Below are positions 1 to 5,173 of a stretch of 5,395 bases of DNA, in pieces. Made by a program: the position numbers and the translations under genes. A model generated the notes under the pieces. The model searched no databases. It was not told the origin of the DNA and saw only the letters and a list, made by a program, of their open reading frames with translations. The stretch covers positions 1-5,395 of the forward strand of contig LIBO01000082.1 in the NCBI GenBank assembly GCA_001438005.1. The letters are read 5' to 3'. Position 1 is the stretch's first letter, and each line of letters opens with the position of its first letter. Source of the DNA: Verrucomicrobia subdivision 6 bacterium BACL9 MAG-120507-bin52 (GTDB lineage Bacteria > Verrucomicrobiota > Verrucomicrobiia > Methylacidiphilales > Verrucolacustridaceae).

Positions 1-203
1 CCCACTTTTTGCAGCACGACCGAACTTTTCGCCTCCCGTTGAGTTTTTGCCACTGCTCCTGTCACCTCTTTGCTCTTCAAGGCATTGGCCGAGGCATCGC
101 GACTCGAAAATTTGTCAAAGCCAAGATTCTTGGCGTAGGGATAGAAAAATGGGGAGGCTACCGCTAGAAAGATGACTGCAAGCAAAGGGAGACTTTTGCG
201 CAT
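1..203 (-). CDS. Exported protein of unknown function, N-terminal fragment (3' end beyond the window)
   Basis: An open frame on the minus strand starts at an ATG (203-201) and stays open for 67 codons to the window edge, so only the N-terminus is visible. It begins MRKSLPLLAVIFLAVASPFF: two basic residues, then a hydrophobic stretch to about residue 20. This fits a Sec signal peptide or an N-terminal membrane anchor. The visible mature part (about residues 24-67) is polar and rich in Lys, Ser and Ala, and could form a helix. I recognise no family motif. Upstream on its own strand there is only a poor AAGG about 20 nt from the ATG, so the start rests on the signal-like N-terminus. It is divergent from the EF-hand gene across 140 bp that contain a perfect CTTAATTAAG palindrome but no convincing promoter. 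Function unknown. Confidence 0.6.
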   Translation of the reverse strand, partial: MRKSLPLLAVIFLAVASPFFYPYAKNLGFDKFSSRDASANALKSKEVTGAVAKTQREAKSSVVLQKV

Positions 204-343
204 ATCTAATGAATAGCTCGTTACCTTAATTAAGCAAGTGACTCCCCAGATGTTTATCTACTGACAGGCAACACGTTATGGCTTTTTACAAGGCATCAAA
301 AATTTTACCGAACCCTTTCGCGTTTTCCGCAGTTTAATCCTCT

Positions 344-760
344 ATGAATACACAACTCACCTATCGTGGCGCGCTCGCCCTCAGCCTGCTCGCCTTCACC
401 CTGATTCACCCCACCCATCGCCTCCTTGCCCAAGCGTGCACGGATGACGATAAAAAAGCGAAAATGCTCAAGCGGTTCGACGCCAACCAAAACGGGCAGA
501 TCGATCCGGATGAGCAAAAGGCCGCCGACCAATCCCGCCAGGAGCTCTTTCAAAGGCTCCACGGAAAGTATGACACCGATCAGGACGGCAAATTAAGCGA
601 ATCGGAAAAAGCCGCGCGCAAAGCCGATCTGGCCAACCGCAAGAAGGAGGCCATCTCGAAATTCGATCTAGACGGCGATGGCCGACTCAATCCCGAGGAG
701 AAAAAAGCCGCCAAGGCAGCGCGCAACTCCCAGCCATCCGGCCAGGCAAACAAGAAATAA
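344..760 (+). CDS. Small secreted EF-hand calcium-binding protein with three EF loops
   Basis: A 138-residue protein with a signal peptide (hydrophobic about residues 9-28, likely AQA cleavage before Cys32). The mature part is built from three canonical 12-residue EF-hand loops: DANQNGQIDPDE (46-57), DTDQDGKLSESE (77-88) and DLDGDGRLNPEE (108-119). Each has acidic or Asn residues at positions 1, 3 and 5, Gly at 6, a hydrophobic at 8 and Glu at 12, so all three look able to bind calcium. The loops sit exactly 31 residues apart and are joined by highly charged Lys/Ala/Glu helices, which points to internal duplication. The Cys after the signal lacks a proper lipobox (AQAC), so type I export is more likely than lipidation. 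No Shine-Dalgarno sequence precedes the ATG. The role is unknown; extracytoplasmic calcium binding is inferred from the motif. A hairpin terminator follows 20 bp after the stop. The last 93 bp overlap the opposing GIY-YIG frame. Confidence 0.9.
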   Translation: MNTQLTYRGALALSLLAFTLIHPTHRLLAQACTDDDKKAKMLKRFDANQNGQIDPDEQKAADQSRQELFQRLHGKYDTDQDGKLSESEKAARKADLANRKKEAISKFDLDGDGRLNPEEKKAAKAARNSQPSGQANKK

Positions 761-1081
761 GGTGCTTAGTCGAACCGAGACTCTCGCTCGTGGCCGGACA
801 CGAGCGGGGGTTTTCGTCCGAAAACACTTCCTCAACTTCTTTAGCTTTTCCAATCGAGTGCACTGCTTGAAAAGAACCTCTTCCCGCATCGCCTCTCTCC
901 GTGTTCTTTTGCGCCAAGCTCCGACCAAACGGACCGGCAGCCGACTTCGGGTGTACTTCCCCCCTTTTCCTGCTTGGTGAGTTTTGACTCTCTTTTCCAA
1001 CTGATTCGTCCAACCCGTGTACAGCGATCCATCCCGACAACGCAACACATACACCCAAGCACTCACCCGTCCTCCCGCCAC
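668..1081 (-). CDS. GIY-YIG nuclease-domain protein (UPF0213/YhbQ-like) with long C-terminal tail
   Basis: A 137-residue frame whose first 85 or so residues match the small single-domain GIY-YIG family. The visible features are YVLRC (11-15) followed by DGSLYTG (17-23, YTG in place of YIG), Arg31, His35, GKGGKYTRSR (38-47), Glu68 in the REE segment as the expected metal ligand, and the closing LEKLKKL (77-83). Family members may act as DNA nucleases, but the cellular role of this type is poorly defined. The start is a GTG that overlaps the last 19 bp of the upstream release-factor-like gene, so translation is probably coupled; GGGGA lies just upstream. Family members usually end near residue 85-95. 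Here about 50 extra residues (Arg-rich, then hydrophobic from about 105) run through the terminator hairpin and 93 bp into the opposite strand of the EF-hand gene. The tail may be a fortuitous extension after loss of the original stop. Confidence 0.85.
   Translation of the reverse strand: MAGGRVSAWVYVLRCRDGSLYTGWTNQLEKRVKTHQAGKGGKYTRSRLPVRLVGAWRKRTRREAMREEVLFKQCTRLEKLKKLRKCFRTKTPARVRPRARVSVRLSTLFLVCLAGWLGVARCLGGFFLLGIESAIAV
781..814 (+). terminator. Rho-independent-type terminator after the EF-hand gene
   Basis: A perfect 8-bp stem, CGCTCGTG (785-792) paired with CACGAGCG (799-806), encloses a 6-nt loop. Outer G-C and G-T pairs can extend it to 781/810. It is followed by TTTT (811-814), a short T run. 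The T run lies on the plus-strand side only, so it would terminate the EF-hand transcript. The hairpin lies inside the opposing GIY-YIG reading frame, so that gene's transcript must read through it. Confidence 0.6.
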
Positions 1082-1419
1082 TTTCCCCGACCTGCCTTAA
1101 TTTTAGCGCGCCGCCTTTTGCCCTCCACACATTCTCGGATCGCCCCCCAACTCCGCTTCGCCTTACGACTCCGCTCTCTCGACCTTTCCGCCGCCTTCGC
1201 CAGCCGAATCTTTCTTTCCCGCTCCAACAGAGCCGCCACCATTCTTTTTCTGGCCCGAATCCGGTTCGCCTCGCGAAACCTCTCGTCTTGGGCCACCACC
1301 GTAATTCCGGTCGGTCGATGCCGCAAAACCACTTTGGTTTCCACTTTTTGCACATTTTGGCCTCCTCGGCCCCCCGAGCGCGAAAACTCCTCCACCAAAT
1401 CCTTCTCCTCCAACTTCAT
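1063..1419 (-). CDS. Small release-factor-like protein with GGQ motif and ArfB-type basic tail (putative ribosome-rescue peptidyl-tRNA hydrolase)
   Basis: A 118-residue protein with the catalytic domain of class I release factors. SRSGGRGGQNVQKVETKV (13-30) carries the GGQ (19-21) that triggers peptidyl-tRNA hydrolysis. It is followed by LRHRPTGI (32-39) and a segment (about 43-65) rich in Arg and Asn, typical of the fold. The usual GPGGQ(N/H)VNK is altered to GRGGQNVQK. There is no codon-recognition domain. The C-terminal 50 residues are strongly basic and end KRRRAKIKAGRGKWRED, resembling the ArfB/ICT1 tail that sits in the empty mRNA channel of stalled ribosomes. That makes rescue of non-stop ribosomes the likely job, though it is also similar in size and layout to PrfH/C12orf65-type proteins. 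The ATG is 24 bp after the stop of the YnbE-YdbL gene. An in-frame TAG, which is that gene's own stop, bars any longer frame. Its 3' end overlaps the GIY-YIG start by 19 bp. Confidence 0.85.
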   Translation of the reverse strand: MKLEEKDLVEEFSRSGGRGGQNVQKVETKVVLRHRPTGITVVAQDERFREANRIRARKRMVAALLERERKIRLAKAAERSRERSRKAKRSWGAIRECVEGKRRRAKIKAGRGKWREDG

Positions 1420-1443
1420 GCCAATCTTATCCCCAAAACACGG

Positions 1444-1908
1444 CTACTTTTTTCTCCACTTCCCGCTCTCCTCCTGAATCCACTCCCCCGGATAACTTGA
1501 TTCCCGCGCCCGCTGCGCAAATTCCTTCGCATAGTCCGCCTCACTCTTTCCCTCCAGCTTTGCCTTCTCCTCAAACATTTTTGCCCGCGCTCCATTCTCC
1601 TTCACCACCACGGTTTTCGCGTAATCCGCATAGGCTTGATCTTGGGGTAGCTCTTTGAGAATCAAGGTGCCATCCGCTGCCTCACCCACTCGATGATCGT
1701 TTTTCAAAATCTGCACCTGATGAGACAACATTCGCCTCTCCTCCGCGACCGATAGATTTCCCTCTCCGCTCTTGGCCATGGTCCCACCCTTTTGCTCCAC
1801 ATCCACTTTCATGCGAATGTCCACTTGCAGCGGTTCGGGGGTGTCCAACTGCACAGTGGCACATCCCCCCAAGCACACCGCTAAACCCAGGATCCATGCG
1901 CTACTCAT
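1444..1908 (-). CDS. Outer-membrane lipoprotein fusing YnbE-like and YdbL-like (DUF1318) domains
   Basis: A 154-residue lipoprotein. A short signal peptide (1-15) ends in the lipobox LGGC, with the lipidated Cys at 16 and Ala at +2. The lack of Asp at +2 fits outer-membrane sorting. Residues 16-39 (CATVQLDTPEPLQVDIRMKV and following) resemble the mature part of E. coli YnbE: a Cys, a Pro-rich bend, then alternating residues likely to form a beta strand. After a polar linker (about 40-57), residues 58-154 resemble YdbL/DUF1318: the RVGEAADG block (73-80), then the closing YPGEWIQEESGKWRKK, matching YdbL's PGEYV...GKWVKK ending. In E. coli these are two separate genes beside ydbH. Here the YdbH-like gene starts 86 bp away, divergently. 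The signal peptide has no basic residue, but a TAG directly before the ATG rules out a longer start. It is the first gene of a probable three-gene operon. The family calls come from remembered sequences. Confidence 0.82.
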   Translation of the reverse strand: MSSAWILGLAVCLGGCATVQLDTPEPLQVDIRMKVDVEQKGGTMAKSGEGNLSVAEERRMLSHQVQILKNDHRVGEAADGTLILKELPQDQAYADYAKTVVVKENGARAKMFEEKAKLEGKSEADYAKEFAQRARESSYPGEWIQEESGKWRKK

Positions 1909-1994
1909 CTACGAACACTAATCTCAATTTTCGCCGTCCTCAATCCACAACGAATCTCTCGTCCCCCCCAACTTTCTCGCCATAAACTCACCGC
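1909..1994. promoter_or_regulatory. Divergent intergenic region, probable back-to-back promoters
   Basis: This 86-bp gap separates the minus-strand lipoprotein operon from the plus-strand YdbH-like gene, so both must be transcribed out of it or nearby. On the minus strand TTGAGG is followed after 17 nt by TAGTGT, a weak -35/-10 pair. On the plus strand only CATAAA (1981-1986) resembles a -10. No operator-like inverted repeat is evident. The call rests mainly on gene arrangement. Confidence 0.35.
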
Positions 1995-3527
1995 GTGACC
2001 CGTCGCCCCATTCTGATCTCTCTCACCGCTCTGACCGCTCTCGCTCTGGCTCTACCTTCCATCCCTCTTCACCTCCTGCTCTTTGTCGCCAATCTCCCAA
2101 CCTCGTTTTCCTCCGCCAGTTGGCGCGGGATCGGAGAGCTGGAAATTCGCGGAATCCAACACGGCTCCGCTTTGCGCATCAAGGCCGTCACCATCCGCTT
2201 TGACCCCACGCTCTTTCGCGGACAATTGGCCGAGGTCCGTCTCTATGGGGCCGAGGGTTGGCTTAGCCGTCTCGAAAACACCCAGAGCACGGGCCAAAGT
2301 CTTCCTCTTCGCATCCATCGTCTGATGGTGGCCGACTCCACTCTGCAACTGGATAACCTTGGCCCCGGCATACCCACCGCTCCCCTGCGATTGGGCGACA
2401 CCACTCCTCTCCTGTTTACCGACGTTCACTTTGGCCCGAACGCAAAATCAGACTCTCCCACCGTCCAAAGCGCCACCATCGAGCGCCTCATCTTCTACTC
2501 CCCCAACGATCCCCTCGCTCCTGTCCTCGCCTTCCCCAAAATCGACATTGTCTTCACTTGGGACGAACTCCTGCACCACCACATCCGCTCCCTCATCATC
2601 TCGAACCCAACGATTTATTTAGGCGATGACCTCTTTGCCTTTGTCGATCGTGTCCAAGAAAAAAAAACCACCCCCTCGCCCTCCTCAACCCCATACGAAA
2701 TCGGCTATTTCAGCCTGACCGATGGAGATCTTTCCGTCTCAATCTACGGCCAACCCGTTCTTCCCCTCCCCGTTCACTTTGCTGCCGAGCAGAGAAATTT
2801 GGCACTCAGCGACTTTACTCAGCTGCAACTCTCCACTCGTTTCACCATTCCTCCCTCCGACCTCAAATATCCCGACTACGATCTCTCCGTCCTCAACCTT
2901 CGGGGCAACCTCTACTTCAGCTTGGGTCAAGATTCCCAAGGAAAACGCGCCAAAAATGTTGTCCCCACCCTTTTTGCCGATCAGATCACCTTCCGTAAAC
3001 TCACCGCTGAAAATCTTTCCATTGCCGTCACCGTCAACCCGCAGGGCATCTACGGTCGGGCCAGCGCCTTGCTCGGGGGCGGCTCTCTCGATGGGGGGTT
3101 TTCGCTGGAATTTCTTTCCGATCTCCCTTGGTCCGCTTGGTCCTCCACCTCAAAAATGGAAAGCCGCGTCATTACCGACGCCCTCACCCCGGGCTCCTTC
3201 CAACTTCAATCCAAAGTCGATGCTCTCGTTAGCGTCAATGCACAGGGTAAGAACATCCGCGGTGGATACGGAACCATCTCCTTTCGGGAGGGGGGCCGGC
3301 TCCAGATACCCGCCCTGCAGGCCGCAGCAGATCGAATCCCAAAAGATTGGAGCTGGATCAAACAAGGCTCGGCCCGCGCCGCCCTCGAAGTCATTCGCAA
3401 CTACGGTTTCGCCGAGGGGGAAATTCGAGCCGTTTATCAGCCCCCGGCGGGCCGCCTCACCCTGAACCTCCGCGGCCCGGAGGGAAAACGGGACATCACC
3501 CTCAACTGGCTCCCTCCCGGTTCCTAA
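1995..3527 (+). CDS. YdbH-like (AsmA-like) intermembrane lipid-transport protein, compact form
   Basis: A 510-residue protein starting at GTG, the only start codon after an in-frame TAA at 1983-1985. A basic N-terminus and a hydrophobic segment (about 5-31) form a signal anchor, leaving the rest in the periplasm. The body consists of short amphipathic beta-strand-like stretches with an early block GELEIRGIQHGSALRI (47-62), like the start of AsmA-superfamily proteins. The C-terminus resembles the YdbH ending: GYGTISFREGGRLQIP (424-439), a helical stretch, then ALEVIRNYGFAEGEIRAVYQ (463-482), GRLTLNLRG (486-494) and ITLNW (501-505). E. coli YdbH, about 880 residues, carries phospholipid towards the outer membrane with YnbE and YdbL. 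Divergence from a YnbE-YdbL fusion strongly supports the call. At 510 residues it is much shorter, so the predicted groove would be shorter or assembled from more partner strands. No Shine-Dalgarno is seen. The coding strand is unusually pyrimidine-rich. Its 3' end overlaps lipA by 26 bp, tail to tail. Confidence 0.75.
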   Translation: MTRRPILISLTALTALALALPSIPLHLLLFVANLPTSFSSASWRGIGELEIRGIQHGSALRIKAVTIRFDPTLFRGQLAEVRLYGAEGWLSRLENTQSTGQSLPLRIHRLMVADSTLQLDNLGPGIPTAPLRLGDTTPLLFTDVHFGPNAKSDSPTVQSATIERLIFYSPNDPLAPVLAFPKIDIVFTWDELLHHHIRSLIISNPTIYLGDDLFAFVDRVQEKKTTPSPSSTPYEIGYFSLTDGDLSVSIYGQPVLPLPVHFAAEQRNLALSDFTQLQLSTRFTIPPSDLKYPDYDLSVLNLRGNLYFSLGQDSQGKRAKNVVPTLFADQITFRKLTAENLSIAVTVNPQGIYGRASALLGGGSLDGGFSLEFLSDLPWSAWSSTSKMESRVITDALTPGSFQLQSKVDALVSVNAQGKNIRGGYGTISFREGGRLQIPALQAAADRIPKDWSWIKQGSARAALEVIRNYGFAEGEIRAVYQPPAGRLTLNLRGPEGKRDITLNWLPPGS

Positions 3528-4401
3528 TCAAATCGAACGAACTCACCCCCGTATACTTGGCCGACTGCTCCTCCGCATGATACGAACTCCGCACCATCGG
3601 CCCACTCTCACATACTCCAAAGCCCAAGGCCAAGGCTCTCTCTTTCCAACGGGTAAACTCTTCGGGGGTCACCCAACGATCGATCGGCAGATGTTTCGGC
3701 GTCGGCCGCAGATACTGCCCCAACGTCAAAATATCCACTTTTTCCGAGGCCAAATCTCCTAAAGTCTCCTCAATCTCCTCCTCCCTTTCCCCAATCCCCA
3801 GCATCAGTCCAGTTTTTGTCACAAAACCTCTCGCTTTCGCTCGGCGCAACACCTCCATGCTCCGCTCATACTGCGCCTGCACCCGAACCGGCTTCTGTAA
3901 GCGCCGCACCGTCTCCATATTGTGATTGAGAATATCCGGGTCCGCATCCAGCACCGTATTTAAAGGCTCCTCCTGCCCTTTGAAGTCGGGAATTAAAATC
4001 TCAATGTGAGTCTCTGGATTCACATGCTTCACCGCCCGGACGGTCCTGGCCCAAATGTCCGCCCCCCCATCCGCTAAATCATCTCGGGCCACCGAGGTAA
4101 TCACCGCATGCTTTAGCCCCATGATTCTGACTGCATCCGCTACTCTCGCCGGCTCCCCAAAATCCACCTCCCCCGGTTTGCCCGTGGCGATGGCACAAAA
4201 CCGGCAACTCCGCGTGCAAGTCTCCCCCAAAATCATGATCGTGGCCGTTCCCCGACTCCAACACTCTCCCAAATTTGGACAGTGGGCACTTTCACATACC
4301 GTATGCAACCGGTTCTCCTTCACCAAATCTTTAACTTTGGTGTAGCCAGGACCACTGGGAATCTTGGCCCTTAGCCATGGCGGTTTGCGTTCCATCCCCA
4401 T
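3502..4401 (-). CDS. lipA: Lipoyl synthase (radical SAM)
   Basis: A 299-residue protein that inserts two sulfurs at C6 and C8 of octanoyl groups carried on lipoyl domains, making lipoyl cofactor for pyruvate and 2-oxoglutarate dehydrogenases and the glycine cleavage system. All hallmark residues are present. The auxiliary-cluster motif CESAHCPNLGEC has Cys36, Cys41 and Cys47. The radical-SAM motif CTRSCRFC has Cys62, Cys66 and Cys69. The C-terminal RSSYHAE (271-277) supplies the serine ligand of the auxiliary cluster. VARDDLADGGA (104-114) and ILNHNMETV (157-165) are also typical. The length is normal to slightly short (E. coli about 320), mainly at the N-terminus. A second ATG two codons downstream (4395-4393) is an alternative start, and neither has a clear Shine-Dalgarno. 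No lipB is visible in the window. It is divergent from the carbonic anhydrase gene over 70 bp and convergent with the YdbH-like gene, with overlapping 3' ends and no visible terminator. Confidence 0.97.
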   Translation of the reverse strand: MGMERKPPWLRAKIPSGPGYTKVKDLVKENRLHTVCESAHCPNLGECWSRGTATIMILGETCTRSCRFCAIATGKPGEVDFGEPARVADAVRIMGLKHAVITSVARDDLADGGADIWARTVRAVKHVNPETHIEILIPDFKGQEEPLNTVLDADPDILNHNMETVRRLQKPVRVQAQYERSMEVLRRAKARGFVTKTGLMLGIGEREEEIEETLGDLASEKVDILTLGQYLRPTPKHLPIDRWVTPEEFTRWKERALALGFGVCESGPMVRSSYHAEEQSAKYTGVSSFDLIRNREGAS

Positions 4402-4437
4402 ACTCTAGCAAAACTACACCCTGCGACCAGTCCCGCT

Positions 4438-4446
4438 TGCTATTAT
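4438..4446 (+). promoter_or_regulatory. Candidate extended -10 promoter for the carbonic anhydrase gene
   Basis: TG-C-TATTAT matches an extended -10 element: TGn followed by a hexamer with 5 of 6 bases of TATAAT. It ends 25 bp before the carbonic anhydrase ATG, which would give a leader of about 20 nt. No good -35 hexamer lies 16-18 bp upstream, as is common for extended -10 promoters. A pattern this short can occur by chance. Confidence 0.4.
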
Positions 4447-4471
4447 GAATTCTGGGCGTTACCAGTAGGCC

Positions 4472-5128
4472 ATGAAAAAGTCACTCCTCCTTACCCTAAC
4501 CGTCCTGTCATCCGCCTCCCTCTCCTGGTCGGAAATTAAAATGGTGGGCGCCCAAGGCACCCTAGAAAAAGGAAATCAGCGCTTCGCCGGAGGAAAATCG
4601 ATCGCCCACGCTTGGCAAAAAGGCAATGTGGCCAAAACAGGCGCCCTCGGCCAAACCCCCTCCGTCGCCGTCCTCACCTGCTCCGACTCCCGCACCCCCG
4701 CCGAGCTCATTTTTGATATGGGCGTGGGCGACCTTTTTGTCTGTCGAAATGCCGGAGGATTCGATACCCCCGAAGTCAACGCCACCTTCGAATACGGAGT
4801 GGCCGCTTTGGGCGTTCATACGATTCTCGTTCTCGGCCACACGAAATGTGGCGCCGTCACGGCCACGCTCGAGGGCAAACCCGTCCCGGGAAATATCTCC
4901 CTCTTAACCAAAGCCCTCCAACCCGGCATTAAGAAAATTCACCAGGAACACAGTGACCTATCCAAAGAGGACCAACTCAACCACGCCGTGGAAGCCCTGA
5001 TTCGTTATCAGATGCTCGAAGTCATCCAAAACAGTGAGCTCCTGCAAAAGGCCAAGGCCGACGGTAAGTTGCAGGTCATGGGGGCCGTTTACGACGTGGA
5101 AACAGGCCGCGTCCGTTTCCTGAACTAA
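4472..5128 (+). CDS. Beta-class carbonic anhydrase with signal peptide (periplasmic)
   Basis: A 218-residue protein catalysing reversible CO2 hydration to bicarbonate. Beta-class zinc ligands and active-site residues are intact: CSDSR with Cys70 and the Asp72/Arg74 dyad, and GHTKCGAV with His123 and Cys126. Supporting blocks are ELIFDMGVGDLFVCRNAGG (78-96), EYGVAALGV (107-115) and the closing GAVYDVETGRVRFL (204-217). The N-terminus MKKSLLLTLTVLSSASLSWS is a clear Sec signal peptide, probably cleaved near residue 20. The enzyme therefore acts in the periplasm, unlike most beta enzymes, which are cytoplasmic. The start is supported because the signal begins at this ATG; AGTAGG just upstream is a weak ribosome site. 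The U32-family gene follows 45 bp downstream on the same strand with no terminator visible between them, so the two may be co-transcribed, although no shared function is apparent. Confidence 0.95.
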   Translation: MKKSLLLTLTVLSSASLSWSEIKMVGAQGTLEKGNQRFAGGKSIAHAWQKGNVAKTGALGQTPSVAVLTCSDSRTPAELIFDMGVGDLFVCRNAGGFDTPEVNATFEYGVAALGVHTILVLGHTKCGAVTATLEGKPVPGNISLLTKALQPGIKKIHQEHSDLSKEDQLNHAVEALIRYQMLEVIQNSELLQKAKADGKLQVMGAVYDVETGRVRFLN

Positions 5129-5173
5129 GACCTCTCCGCTCGTTTCCCTCCGGAATTGGGCCTACCCTTTGGG

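Noticed and set aside
226..235. Perfect palindrome CTTAATTAAG between the two leftmost divergent genes, considered as an operator
   Set aside because: It is only 10 bp and AT-only in its core, with no second copy and no adjacent promoter that can be supported, so it may be chance in an AT-rich gap.
261..290. CTGACA (261-266) and TTTACA (285-290) considered as a promoter for the EF-hand gene
   Set aside because: The 18-bp spacing is acceptable, but the -10 matches the consensus at only three positions.
344..440. EF-hand protein as a lipoprotein because a Cys follows the signal peptide
   Set aside because: The residues before the Cys are A-Q-A rather than a lipobox with Leu at -3 and a small residue at -2. 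A signal peptidase I AQA site explains it better.
687..1355. Long minus-strand open frame (222 codons) spanning the GGQ and GIY-YIG genes
   Set aside because: It overlaps two genes with clear family motifs in other frames. Its composition (Trp, Arg and Gly rich) is that of a shadow frame and it has no recognisable domain.
974..1477. Plus-strand open frame of 167 codons opposite the GGQ and lipoprotein genes
   Set aside because: It is the antisense of verified coding sequence. Its Ser/Arg/Pro-rich composition follows from the purine-rich opposite strand.
2722..3465. Plus-strand open frame of 247 codons inside the YdbH-like gene
   Set aside because: It is a +1 shadow of the YdbH-like frame, Pro/Ser rich, without a signal or motif. 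The long open frame is explained by C-rich, stop-poor DNA.
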